NCBI GenBank assembly: GCA_019115745.1
Contig: DXDA01000028.1
Coordinates: forward strand, 1-50,017
DNA: 50,017 nt
DNA from: Candidatus Alistipes intestinigallinarum
Lineage (GTDB): Bacteria > Bacteroidota > Bacteroidia > Bacteroidales > Rikenellaceae
Reading direction: 5' to 3'
Part shown: positions 17,974-26,873 of the stretch, one piece after another
Layout: each line of letters opens with the position of its first letter
Position numbering within the stretch: the first letter of the stretch is position 1
Translations under genes and position numbers: made by a program
Notes under the pieces: generated by a model
Told to the model about the DNA's origin: nothing
Databases searched by the model: none
Seen by the model: only the letters and a program-made list of their open reading frames with translations

Positions 17974-18070
17974 GGTGTTTTATCTTTACCTTTTTGTCGA
18001 AATGTACGAAATCGAACCTTTTGGCGAATTCGTCCGACGGGGAGGCCTTTCCCGCTGCCCCCGAAAAGAG

Positions 18071-18080
18071 TTCCTTTGCA
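18071..18080 (+). promoter_or_regulatory. Possible -7 box of the RND efflux operon
   Basis: TTCCTTTGCA resembles the extended Bacteroidetes -7 box (TAnnTTTGC) with one mismatch. It lies about 20 bases before the first adaptor start codon. The assignment is tentative. Confidence 0.35.
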
Positions 18081-18100
18081 CCGGAAACCAAGTGAAAAAA

Positions 18101-19123
18101 ATGATGGATATGAAACGTGTGATTTTGGGCACCGTGCTGCTGTTGGCAGCCGGCTGTTCCCCTTCCGGAAACACTTCCGAATCGACGCCTTTGCGGGTCG
18201 GAACCTGGGTCGTGGAATCCCGCTCCGATATTGGGGCGGATCTTTATGTCGGTGTGATCGAGGAGTGCGATGCCGCCGCTCTCAGCTTCCCGACGCCCGG
18301 AACCATTCTTCGATTGTATGTCGAGGAGGGGGACCGGGTTCGCCGGGGCGAGCCGATTGCCGAACTCGATCCGACGTCGGCCCGGCAGACCTTCGAGGCT
18401 GCCCGGGCCGCCTGGAAACAGGCCAGCGATGCCTGTGAGCGCCTCCGGCAGCTCCATGATGCCAACAGCCTGCCCGAAATCCAGTGGGTCGAGGCGCAAA
18501 CCCGGCTCCAACAGGCCGAAGCGGCCCTCGGAATCGCCGAGAAAAATCTCGAAGATTGCAAACTCTGCGCTCCGTTCTCCGGTGTTGTCGGCACGAAACG
18601 GGCCGCGGTCGGTGAGACCGCCATGCCCGGAGTGCCGGTTGTGACCCTGCTGGCCATCGACCCCGTGAAGGTGCGCTTCTCGGTCCCCGAGCAGGAGATC
18701 GCCGCCCTGAATGCCGACAGCCGGGTCACGCTCCGCGTGCCGGCGCTGGGCGATTCGCTCTTCGTGGCCGGAAGCATCGAGAAGGGCGCCGTAGCCAATC
18801 CCGCCGCGCATACCTATGACGTCCGCGCGTCGCTCGCCAACCCCGGGGAGCAGTTGCTGCCCGGCATGGTCTGCCACGTGACGGTCATCCCCGCCGGGGC
18901 TGTCGAGGAGATTGCCGTGCCGGTGCGTGCCGTGCAGCAGGCGGGTGACGGGCGCCGTTTCGTCTGGCGGGTCGAGGGCGATTCGGTCGTGCGGGCCGAG
19001 GTCCGAACGGGACGTTTCGTCGAGAACGGTGTCGTGATCGAGTCCGGACTCCGGGCCGGTGAGCGCATCGTGACGGACGGTATGCAGAAAATCGGTCAGG
19101 GTTCCAAAGTCTCGCTGCGATGA
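18101..19123 (+). CDS. RND efflux periplasmic adaptor (membrane fusion protein), lipoprotein
   Basis: A 340-residue adaptor linking the RND permease to the outer membrane channel. Starting at 18101, or three codons later at 18110, puts a lipoprotein signal at the N-terminus: MKRVILGTVLLLAAGC, with the lipobox cysteine in LAAGC. An upstream in-frame start at 17975 would bury that signal behind 42 residues and is rejected. The order is barrel-lipoyl-hairpin: TILRLYVEEGDRVRRGEPIAELD is the first lipoyl half, an alpha-hairpin rich in Ala/Gln/Glu follows, then LCAPFSGVVGTKRAAVGE as the second lipoyl half, and a C-terminal beta-barrel and membrane-proximal domain. Its stop overlaps the permease start (ATGA). 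The substrate is not predictable from sequence. Confidence 0.92.
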   Translation: MMDMKRVILGTVLLLAAGCSPSGNTSESTPLRVGTWVVESRSDIGADLYVGVIEECDAAALSFPTPGTILRLYVEEGDRVRRGEPIAELDPTSARQTFEAARAAWKQASDACERLRQLHDANSLPEIQWVEAQTRLQQAEAALGIAEKNLEDCKLCAPFSGVVGTKRAAVGETAMPGVPVVTLLAIDPVKVRFSVPEQEIAALNADSRVTLRVPALGDSLFVAGSIEKGAVANPAAHTYDVRASLANPGEQLLPGMVCHVTVIPAGAVEEIAVPVRAVQQAGDGRRFVWRVEGDSVVRAEVRTGRFVENGVVIESGLRAGERIVTDGMQKIGQGSKVSLR

Positions 19124-22100
19124 AAGCCTCGAACAACATCATAGCCTGGGCCATGCGGAATTTCCGCATCACTTTCCTCATCGTGGGCTGCCTCTTCCTC
19201 TTCGGAATCTATGCCCTGGCGCGGATCCCCAAGCAGGAGTTCCCGGAGTACACCATCCGGCAGGGGGTGGTCGTGGGACTCTATCCCGGTGCCTCCTCCG
19301 AAGAGGTCGAGGAGCAGTTGGCAAAGCCCCTCGAACAGTTCCTGATGACCTACAAGGAGGTCAAGCGCCGCAAAACGACCTCCACGTCGCAGAACGGCAT
19401 GTGTTACGTCATGGTCGAGCTGAACGACGACGTCAACAACAAGGACGAAGTGTGGTCGAAGATCAAGCACGGGCTGGTCTCCTTCAAGGCGCAGCTGCCC
19501 GCCGGGGTGGTCGCCCTGGTGGCCAACGACGACTTCGGGGATACCTCGGCACTGCTCATCACGCTGGAGTCCGATACGCGCTCCTACCGCGAACTCAAGG
19601 AGTACATGGATGACTTGAGCGACCGCCTGCGCCGCATCGAGTCGGTCTCGAATCTCCGTCCCTACGGCGTACAGCAGGAGCAGATCTCGGTTTATGTCGA
19701 CCGCGAGCGGCTGGCCGCCTACGGCATCGGCGAGAAGGTCGTCTCCACGGCGCTGGCCGCCCAGGGGCTGACCCCGATGGGCGGGGCGGTGAGCAATGTC
19801 GAGACCGAGACCCCGATTCACATCGCGCAGTCCCTGGCCAGTGAGCGGGAGGTTGCCGAGCAGATCATCTGGTCGGATCCCGACGGACACGTGCTCCGCG
19901 TGAAGGATGTGGCGCGTGTCGTACGCGAATACGACGATCCCGACAGCTACATCCGCAACAACGGACACCGCTGCGTGCTGCTCTCGATGGAGATGCAGGC
20001 CGGCAACAACATCGTCGAGTACGGCGAGGAGGTCGACGAGGTGCTGCGGCAGTTCGTCGAGGAGGTGCTCCCCGCGGATGTCTCCGTCGAGCGTATCGCC
20101 GACCAGGCCAAGGTCGTCGGCGACTCCGTGCACTCGTTCCTGAGGGATCTCTTCGTCTCGATGGCCATCATCATCGTCGTGATGATGCTCCTCTTCCCGT
20201 TCCGTTCGGCACTCGTCGCCGCCATCACCATCCCCGTCTCGACGTTCATTTCGGTCGGGGTGATGTACCTTTGCGGCATCCCGCTCAATACGGTGACCCT
20301 TGCCGCGCTGATCGTCGTCCTCGGCATGATCGTCGACAACTCGATCGTCGTCATCGACGGATACCTCGACTACCTCGGACGCGGACATTCGCGCTGGTAT
20401 GCCGCCGTCGAGAGCGCCCGCGAATTCTTCCCCTCGCTGCTGCTGGCCACGGTCTGCATCTGCATGATCTTCTACCCGCTGCTGTTGACCATGACCGGCA
20501 TGTTCCGCGACTTCCTGAACTTCTTCCCCTGGACGATTACGATCAACCTGATGGTCTCGCTGCTGCTCGCCGTGCTGGTGATCCCCTTTCTGGAGGTGCT
20601 CATCATCCCCGTCGTGCAGTCCCGCAAGGAGGGAAAGGTCGCCTTCACGGACCGCGTGCAGAACCTCTACCGCCGCGTCCTGGCCTGGACCTTCCGCCAC
20701 GGATGGCTCACCATCTCGATGGGAATCGCTTCGGTGGTCATCGCCCTGGCAATCGTCCCGCTGCTCAAGTTCCGCATGGTGCCCTTCGCCGACCGCGACC
20801 AGTTCGCCGTGGAGATCTACCTCCTGCCCGACGCTCCGATCGAAAGCACGGCCGAGGTGGCCGACTCGCTCTATCGCGTCCTGCGTGACGATGAGCGCGT
20901 GAAGTCCGTCACGTCGTTCGTCGGGTGCTCCTCGCCGCGCTTCCAGATGAGCTACGCCCCGCAGATCGCCGGGAAGAACTACGCACAGTTCATCGTCAAC
21001 ACCGCTTCGGTCGAGGCCACCGAGGCCATTCTCGACGACTATGCCGACGCGTGGGCCGACCGCTTCCCCGAAGCCTATGTCAAGTTCAAGCAGCTCGACT
21101 ATCAGAATGTCCCCTCGTTGGAGTTCCGCTTCTACGGCGACGACCTCGACTCGCTGCACGTGGTGGCTGAACGGCTGATGGAGCGGATGCGGGAGATGCC
21201 CGAACTGCAGTGGGTTCACTCCGATTACGAGGACCCGCGGGTGATCACCGAGGTGGCGCTCGATCCCGTGACCGCCTCGCAACTGGGCGTCACGCGGACG
21301 ATGACGGCCGCCAATCTGACCCTGGCCGCCGGAGACGTCGCCGTGGGGTCCGTCTGGGAGGGCGACTACAAGGTTCCCGTCGTGCTGAAGAACGAAAACC
21401 GCGGCGGCGAACGCTCGCTGGCGGACGTCGAGGATACCTATGTTTCGTCGCTCGTTCCGGGTGTGAGCGTCCCGCTGCGGCAGATCGCCACGGTCGGGCC
21501 CCGCTGGAGCGAAACCAAAATCGTACACCGCAACGGAATGCGCTGCATCACCGTCTCGGCCGACCTCAAGCGCGGCGAGAATGCCATGCGCATGACCTCC
21601 CGGATTCAGCAGGTCGTCGATCACGAACTGGTGATCCCGGCCGGGGTCACGACGGAGATTGGCGGCGCCCGCGAGTTCGACGAGGAGACCCTCCCGCCCA
21701 TCATCTACGGGCTGAGCATCTCGCTGGTCATCATCTTCTTCTTCATTCTCGTAAACTTCCGCAAGTTCGGCATTTCGCTGGTCATCATGGCCGCCATGTC
21801 GCTCTGTCTGTTCGGCGCGATGGTCGGGTTGTGGATAGCCGACTTCACCATCGGTCTGACCTCCGTACTCGGGTTTATTACGCTGTTGGGCATGATCGTG
21901 CGCAACGTCATTCTCATGTATCAGCACGCCGAGGACAAGCGCAAAACCTGCCACTGGTCGGCCCGTCTGGCCGCCTACGACGCCGGAAAACGGCGCATGG
22001 TCCCCATTTTCCTGACGACAGCCACGACCGCCGTGGGTGTCGTGCCGATGATGTTCGGCGGCAGCACCTTCTGGGCGCCGGTCGGCGTGACGATCTTCGC

Positions 22101-22170
22101 CGGCGGCATCGGGTCGCTGATCCTCGTGGTGACGATTCTTCCGGTTCTCTATTCCAAAATCTACAAGTGA
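19120..22170 (+). CDS. RND-family efflux permease
   Basis: A 1016-residue inner membrane proton-driven pump of the AcrB/HAE-like family. It has the usual order: first helix, large periplasmic loop, helices 2-6, helix 7, second periplasmic loop, helices 8-12. Helix 4 reads VVLGMIVDNSIVVIDGYLD, so the proton-relay pair that is Asp-Asp in AcrB is Asp-Asn here; the helix 10 position that is Lys in AcrB appears as Arg in LGMIVRNVILM. Such variants occur in other RND subfamilies. The N-terminus KASNNIIAWAMRNFRIT is typical. It is translationally coupled to the adaptor (ATGA overlap), and the TolC-like gene starts on its last base. Confidence 0.93.
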   Translation: MKASNNIIAWAMRNFRITFLIVGCLFLFGIYALARIPKQEFPEYTIRQGVVVGLYPGASSEEVEEQLAKPLEQFLMTYKEVKRRKTTSTSQNGMCYVMVELNDDVNNKDEVWSKIKHGLVSFKAQLPAGVVALVANDDFGDTSALLITLESDTRSYRELKEYMDDLSDRLRRIESVSNLRPYGVQQEQISVYVDRERLAAYGIGEKVVSTALAAQGLTPMGGAVSNVETETPIHIAQSLASEREVAEQIIWSDPDGHVLRVKDVARVVREYDDPDSYIRNNGHRCVLLSMEMQAGNNIVEYGEEVDEVLRQFVEEVLPADVSVERIADQAKVVGDSVHSFLRDLFVSMAIIIVVMMLLFPFRSALVAAITIPVSTFISVGVMYLCGIPLNTVTLAALIVVLGMIVDNSIVVIDGYLDYLGRGHSRWYAAVESAREFFPSLLLATVCICMIFYPLLLTMTGMFRDFLNFFPWTITINLMVSLLLAVLVIPFLEVLIIPVVQSRKEGKVAFTDRVQNLYRRVLAWTFRHGWLTISMGIASVVIALAIVPLLKFRMVPFADRDQFAVEIYLLPDAPIESTAEVADSLYRVLRDDERVKSVTSFVGCSSPRFQMSYAPQIAGKNYAQFIVNTASVEATEAILDDYADAWADRFPEAYVKFKQLDYQNVPSLEFRFYGDDLDSLHVVAERLMERMREMPELQWVHSDYEDPRVITEVALDPVTASQLGVTRTMTAANLTLAAGDVAVGSVWEGDYKVPVVLKNENRGGERSLADVEDTYVSSLVPGVSVPLRQIATVGPRWSETKIVHRNGMRCITVSADLKRGENAMRMTSRIQQVVDHELVIPAGVTTEIGGAREFDEETLPPIIYGLSISLVIIFFFILVNFRKFGISLVIMAAMSLCLFGAMVGLWIADFTIGLTSVLGFITLLGMIVRNVILMYQHAEDKRKTCHWSARLAAYDAGKRRMVPIFLTTATTAVGVVPMMFGGSTFWAPVGVTIFAGGIGSLILVVTILPVLYSKIYK

Positions 22171-23468
22171 TGAAAACTCCCTTCATATATCTGTTCCTCG
22201 GGGCGGGCCTGCTGTGCACCGTCCCGGTTGCGGCCCAGACGCTGACGCTTGAAGCGTGCCGTGAGGCCGCTGCGGAGCACAACCGCACGCTGCAAAACAG
22301 CCGCTTCGATCTGGAAGCCGCACTCCAGACCCGTCGTGAGGCCTTCACGAACTACTTCCCGCAGATCTCCGCCTCGGGCGGCGCCTTCCAGGCCCAGCAC
22401 GGGCTGGTACAGGCCGATTTCGGGTTGACGATCCCCCAGATGGGGATGATGAATCTCCCGATCTCGATGGTCAAGCGCGGAATATTCGGCAGCATCACGG
22501 CCGTGCAGCCCGTATTTGCCGGACTGAAGATCGTCAACGGCAACAAACTCGCCCGGCTGGGCGAAGAGGTCGGGCAGCTTCAGGTGCGGAAGACCGAAGC
22601 CGAGGTCCGCGAGCAGACCGACACCTATTTCTGGCAGATCGTCTCGCTGAAGGAGAACCTCTTAACGCTCGATGCCGTCGAGCGGCAGTTGGAGGAGATT
22701 CACCGGCAGGTCGAACTCTCGGTCAAGGCCGGGCTCGTGACGACGAACGACCTGCTGCGCGTCGAGTTGCGGCGGCAGGAGATCGCTTCCGACCGGCTGA
22801 AGGTCGAGAACGGGCTGAAGGTCTCGAAACTCCTCCTGGCCCAGCACATCGGCGTCGACTGGCACGGATTCGACATCGAGACGCCCGCGCTGGCCGAACC
22901 CGAGGCTCCGGAGCGTTTCTACGTCTCGGTGGAGGAGGCCCTCGACCGCAGGGCCGAGTACCTGCTGGCCGAAAAGAACGTCGAGGCACAGAAGTATCAG
23001 AAGCGCATGGAGCGCGGAAAACGGCTGCCGACGGTCGGCGTCGGGGCCGGGTATCTCTATTACAACATGACGGAGAAGGATGTCGACGACGGGATGGTTT
23101 TCGCGCAGGTTTCGGTGCCGATCTCCGAGTGGTGGGGCGGTGCCCACGCCTTGAAGAAGGCCCGCATCCGCGAGGAGCAGGCCGAGAATGACCGTCTGCA
23201 GGCCCGTGAGATGCTGGCCGTGGAGATCGAGAAGACCTGGAGCGAGGTCCAGGAGTCCTATGCCCAGATCCTGCTGGCCCGACGTTCGGTAACCTCCGCC
23301 ACGGAGAACCTGCGCCAGAACCGCAACTTCTACGAGGCCGGCACCGCACCGCTGACCGATCTGCTCGATGCCGAGACGCTCTATACCCAGAGCTGCAACA
23401 ACCTGACGTCGGCCTGTGCCGCCTACCGCACGTCGCTGGCCCGCTACATGCGGGTGACCGGGCGGTAG
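22170..23468 (+). CDS. TolC-family outer membrane efflux protein
   Basis: A 432-residue outer membrane channel completing the tripartite pump. I start at the ATG at 22170, which overlaps the permease stop by one base and gives a clear signal peptide ending in PVAAQ (about residue 23). Two repeats of the outer membrane efflux domain follow, rich in Ala, Gln and Glu coiled-coil segments; each starts with a pattern like LTLEACREAAAEHN and ends near the TLYTQSCNNLTSACAAYRTSLARYMRVTG tail. Translation of the same frame is open far upstream inside the permease gene, but that part has no family likeness. It ends at a strong terminator. Confidence 0.92.
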   Translation: MKTPFIYLFLGAGLLCTVPVAAQTLTLEACREAAAEHNRTLQNSRFDLEAALQTRREAFTNYFPQISASGGAFQAQHGLVQADFGLTIPQMGMMNLPISMVKRGIFGSITAVQPVFAGLKIVNGNKLARLGEEVGQLQVRKTEAEVREQTDTYFWQIVSLKENLLTLDAVERQLEEIHRQVELSVKAGLVTTNDLLRVELRRQEIASDRLKVENGLKVSKLLLAQHIGVDWHGFDIETPALAEPEAPERFYVSVEEALDRRAEYLLAEKNVEAQKYQKRMERGKRLPTVGVGAGYLYYNMTEKDVDDGMVFAQVSVPISEWWGGAHALKKARIREEQAENDRLQAREMLAVEIEKTWSEVQESYAQILLARRSVTSATENLRQNRNFYEAGTAPLTDLLDAETLYTQSCNNLTSACAAYRTSLARYMRVTGR

Positions 23469-23490
23469 CAGGGGGCGAGAATCAGAAAGG

Positions 23491-23531
23491 ATGCGGGAGG
23501 ACGATCGAAATCGTCCTCCCGCATCGTCTTT
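23491..23531. terminator. Shared terminator between convergent genes
   Basis: A perfect 15 bp stem (23491-23505 with 23510-23524) has a CGAA tetraloop. The plus strand continues with CGTCTTT. It sits between the TolC gene and the convergent GH20 gene; the minus strand side has the weaker T-tract, so the main effect is probably on the efflux operon. Confidence 0.85.
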
Positions 23532-23552
23532 GGGGGATGTTCCCGGTCGGAA

Positions 23553-25634
23553 TCAGCGCACGATGATCTCGTCGGTGAAGAGCCAGCCGCCCGGACGTCC
23601 GTTGTGCAGGGCCCGGTAACGGATATAGCGGCCGCGGTCGCTGCCCTGCCAGCCGAAGGCCCGGTAGGCGGGGCATTCAGCCTCCTCCGGGTAGTCGTTC
23701 GTGAGGGTGGTCAGGGTGCGGAACTCCCTGCCGTCGTCCGAAACCGCGATCTCGACCCGCCGCGGAAGCCAGATCCAGGCCGAATACCACTGGATGAAGT
23801 CCGCCGTCACCTCCCGCAGCGGACGGACCTCTCCGAGATCGAGCGTCACGTCGACGTCGCACGCCAGGAATCCCTGCCACCGCGTACCGTAGCTCCACGA
23901 TCCCCGCACACCGTCGGTCAGAGCCCCGTCGCCGCCCGCCGCGTAGCGTTCGCTCCACGGCGCGGCGTAGTCGACCCGGCAGCCCCGGGCCAGGTGGTCG
24001 GTTTCGGTGAGCGACTCGCGCCGTTCGCCCTGTTCGTGTGCCAGGTCGAAGGTTCGGTAGCCCGCCGCCCGGGCCCGCTCGGTCAGCCACAGCGCCCGGC
24101 GGTGGAAATCGGCGTAGTCCTTCCCCTCCGGTGTGCTCCACGCCACCTCCGCCAAGGCGAAAAGACGCGGGTAGAGCATGTATTCGACCTGCTCCGGCGT
24201 CGGGATGTACTCCGTCCAGAGGTTCGCCTGCACGCCCAGCACCCGTTCGCGTCCCGGCATCGACGCCGGAGCCGGATCGTATGAATAGACCTTTCGCAAG
24301 GGTAGATACCCCGAAAAGGCCTGCGGCTCGGTGGTCGGGTTGTCCTGGTAGCCGTCCAGGTAGCAGTGCGAGCCCGGAGTCATCACCACGTCGTGTCCCG
24401 CGGCGGCCGCCTTCCGGCCGCCCTCCTCGCCCCGCCACGACATCACCACCGCATCGGAGGCCAGTCCGCCGTCGAGAATCTCGTCCCAGCCGATCATCTG
24501 CCGGCCGTGTTCGGCCAGAAAGCGTCCGATGCGGCGGATGGCGTAGCTTTGCAGTTCGTCGGTCGATGTCAGCCCCTCGCACCGCATCCGCTCCCGGCAT
24601 TTCGGGCAGCTCGCCCAACCCGTTTTCGCCGCCTCGTCGCCCCCGATATGGATCATCGGCGAGGAAAAGAGCTCCAGAACCTCCGTCAGCACCTGCTCCA
24701 TGAATGCGAAGGTCGCCTCGTTGCCGATGCAGAAGTCTCCCGTCGTGCCGGGCTTCCCGCTGCACGACAGCGCGGGGTAGACCGCCAGCACCTCCTCGGA
24801 GTGGGCCGGAAATTCGATCTCCGGGATGATCGTGATGTGCAGCGAGTCGGCCAGGGCCACCACGTCGCGGATCTCCTCCTTCGTGTAGAAGCCGCCCGAG
24901 GCCTGAGGGTCGCCGCGGCGGCTGTAGCGGTATCCTCCGTCGCGCCACGTCTGCCACGTCGCACCCTGACGCCAGGCCGCCCGCTCGGTCAGCTCCGGGT
25001 AGCGGTCGATCGCCAGACGCCAGCCCGCACCGTCCGTCAGGTGCCAGTGGAAACGGTTCAGTTTCAGCGCCGCCATCATCCGCAACTGCTTCTTTACGAA
25101 CTCCGCATCGAAAAAGTGGCGCGAGACATCCAGGTGCAGGCCCCGGTAGGCAAAGCGCGGCGTGTCGGTGATCTCCAGGACCGGGAGGCGGTCGCCGCAA
25201 CGGTCGTGGAGCTGTCGCAGCGTCTGGATGCCGTAGAAGAGTCCGGTTTCGCCCCGTGCGCTCAGTTCGATTCCCCGTCGGGAGATCGTCAGCCGGTAGC
25301 CCTCCTCCGAGTCGGGCAGCAGGGCGTCGTCCGCCATCCGCAGACGGAGGGTCGGGCGGTTGTCGGATGGGCGGGGTGGGGTGGCCGTATGGGTCGGTCG
25401 GAGGTCGGGGTCGAGCGGAAGGCCGCAGGTCAGAAGGGTGTGTCGTAGCCTTGCGGCCGTCGTGTCGGGCGTCTCGATGCGCACTCGCAGGGGCTCTTTC
25501 AGGGGCAGGTTGCCCCGGAGGTGCTCGATCTGCATCGGGCGCGGAAGGAGAAACTCCTCCACGGGAATGCGGGTTCGGCACGAAAGGCCGCTCAGCAGCA
25601 GGCCGACAAGCAGCAGACGGTAGATTCGGATCAT
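23553..25634 (-). CDS. Beta-N-acetylhexosaminidase, GH20 lipoprotein
   Basis: A 693-residue glycosidase that releases terminal beta-linked GlcNAc or GalNAc. The N-terminus is a lipoprotein signal (LLVGLLLSGLSC, Cys19), so it is membrane-anchored. Residues about 30-145 form the GH20b domain. The catalytic GH20 barrel follows, with YRGLHLDVSRHFF, HWHLTDGAGWRL, IPEIEFPAHSEE and the catalytic Asp-Glu pair in HIGGDEAAKTGW. A C-terminal discoidin-like region (about 590-693) starts near VTLDLGEVRPLREV. Substrate-assisted catalysis is known for the family. It has its own promoter but lies next to the N-glycan-type locus on the same strand, so cooperation in glycoprotein glycan breakdown is likely. 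Confidence 0.94.
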   Translation of the reverse strand: MIRIYRLLLVGLLLSGLSCRTRIPVEEFLLPRPMQIEHLRGNLPLKEPLRVRIETPDTTAARLRHTLLTCGLPLDPDLRPTHTATPPRPSDNRPTLRLRMADDALLPDSEEGYRLTISRRGIELSARGETGLFYGIQTLRQLHDRCGDRLPVLEITDTPRFAYRGLHLDVSRHFFDAEFVKKQLRMMAALKLNRFHWHLTDGAGWRLAIDRYPELTERAAWRQGATWQTWRDGGYRYSRRGDPQASGGFYTKEEIRDVVALADSLHITIIPEIEFPAHSEEVLAVYPALSCSGKPGTTGDFCIGNEATFAFMEQVLTEVLELFSSPMIHIGGDEAAKTGWASCPKCRERMRCEGLTSTDELQSYAIRRIGRFLAEHGRQMIGWDEILDGGLASDAVVMSWRGEEGGRKAAAAGHDVVMTPGSHCYLDGYQDNPTTEPQAFSGYLPLRKVYSYDPAPASMPGRERVLGVQANLWTEYIPTPEQVEYMLYPRLFALAEVAWSTPEGKDYADFHRRALWLTERARAAGYRTFDLAHEQGERRESLTETDHLARGCRVDYAAPWSERYAAGGDGALTDGVRGSWSYGTRWQGFLACDVDVTLDLGEVRPLREVTADFIQWYSAWIWLPRRVEIAVSDDGREFRTLTTLTNDYPEEAECPAYRAFGWQGSDRGRYIRYRALHNGRPGGWLFTDEIIVR

Positions 25635-25672
25635 GGCGGTTCGGGTTTCGGTCGGGTGGGCAGCGCCCGAAA

Positions 25673-25680
25673 CAAAGATA
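25673..25680 (-). promoter_or_regulatory. -7 box of the GH20 gene
   Basis: TATCTTTG on the minus strand, about 40 bases before the GH20 start codon and just past the glycan-locus terminator. A -33 match is not clear. Confidence 0.5.
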
Positions 25681-25692
25681 CGAATTTTCGCC

Positions 25693-25735
25693 CAACAAAA
25701 AACAAAGAGAGCATCCCTTTATCGGGATGCTCTCT
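25693..25735 (-). terminator. Terminator of the glycan utilisation locus
   Basis: A perfect 12 bp stem (AGAGAGCATCCC, 25706-25717, with its complement at 25724-25735) is followed on the minus strand by a T-rich tail. It closes the long SusC-to-lipoprotein operon about 35 bases after the last stop codon. Confidence 0.9.
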
Positions 25736-25769
25736 CTTGAAGGATTGCTCGGAGGACCCGAGCTTCGGT

Positions 25770-26792
25770 CTATTTGTCCAGTCTGACGACGATGTAACCC
25801 TTGTAGAGTTGATCCTCCTTCTGGGTCCAGAAGGTGATCCATACCGTGTCGCCGTCGGCTTTGATAACCTCGGCATGGGCGTCGAGGTTGTCCAAGATTA
25901 TACCTCCATTGCTGCCATCTCGGTAAAAGATATACATGTTTTCGTAGGCCTTGACCTCATGCATATCAATCCATTGTTTATCGATAGTTTTCACATACAA
26001 TTCTTTCCCTTTGCCTGCAAAGGACCAGATGCCCCAGACCGGTTTCCCATAGCCATCGTTCGAACCGCCGCAATAGGTGCCGCCCGTAACCTGTGTGTCG
26101 TTGATCACGCAGGTATTGACGCCGGCAGCCTTGATCGTTTCGAGCTCTTCGTCGCTAAACGGCGAATCCGTAGCCGTGTTGACGATCGAGACCTGCTGTG
26201 TCAAACCGCGGGCATCGGTGACCGTAATCGTCGCCTCTCCCTCTTGCAGACCGCGGACATTGACGGTCGTGCCGTCTTCGGCCAGCGTCGCCGTAGCAGT
26301 CTCATCCGAGTTGGATGCTACCGAATAGGGCGGGTTGCCCGCGTCGATTGTGAAGGAGCCGTCGGCTGCAGCACCCATGGCCAGCGTCAATTCGATCTTC
26401 GACGTGCTCAACGTGATTGCGTCGCTCAGATATACGTTTGCCAGAATGCTCTTGTACGATCCGCCCTGGTCCGAAATGACGATGTCCGTCACTCCGTAGG
26501 CAAGTCCCTCTACCGTGATGGTGTTGCCTTCGACCGAAGCCGAGGCGATCGCCGGATCCAGTACGTTGACTTGGTACTCTCCGGCTCCGGAGGTGATCTC
26601 CAGACTCTGCGTGCTGCCCTTTTTTACATCGAAGAGTTCGGCGCCAAGCTCGATGGCCGGGCTTTCCGGAAGCTCCGGGTCCACAATCGGCGAAGGCTCC
26701 GGCTTCACCAGCGTGTCGTCGTCGCTGCACGACGCGCTCCCAACGGCTATCAGCAACGCGAGAACGCCATATCTAAAATAGTTGTGTTTCAT
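25770..26792 (-). CDS. Surface lipoprotein with Ig-like repeats, unknown C-terminal domain
   Basis: A 340-residue lipoprotein with signal ending at the lipobox cysteine (LIAVGSASC, Cys22) followed by acidic residues SDDD, the pattern often seen on surface-exported Bacteroidetes lipoproteins. Two Ig-like segments follow (about 45-120 and 125-210), each with the A/S-rich turn pattern of bacterial Ig folds such as TVEGLAYGVTDIVISD and NVRGLQEGEATITVTDARG. Residues about 215-340 form a separate module with paired cysteines (VNTCVIND, TYCGGSND) and many aromatics, which I do not recognise. It is the last gene of the SusCD operon, so a glycan- or glycoprotein-binding role is plausible; no catalytic motif is visible. 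Confidence 0.8.
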   Translation of the reverse strand: MKHNYFRYGVLALLIAVGSASCSDDDTLVKPEPSPIVDPELPESPAIELGAELFDVKKGSTQSLEITSGAGEYQVNVLDPAIASASVEGNTITVEGLAYGVTDIVISDQGGSYKSILANVYLSDAITLSTSKIELTLAMGAAADGSFTIDAGNPPYSVASNSDETATATLAEDGTTVNVRGLQEGEATITVTDARGLTQQVSIVNTATDSPFSDEELETIKAAGVNTCVINDTQVTGGTYCGGSNDGYGKPVWGIWSFAGKGKELYVKTIDKQWIDMHEVKAYENMYIFYRDGSNGGIILDNLDAHAEVIKADGDTVWITFWTQKEDQLYKGYIVVRLDK

Positions 26793-26873
26793 CGCTGTTT
26801 TTCTTCTTTTGGGGTCCGAATCCGGAGCCGGGACCTTGCATTCCCTGACTCCGAAGTCGATCTCCCCAGGTTC

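Noticed and set aside
19096..21954. A 952-codon open frame on the minus strand opposite the RND permease
   Set aside because: It is antisense to a clear RND permease, and its His/Asp/Gly-rich composition is that of a shadow frame.
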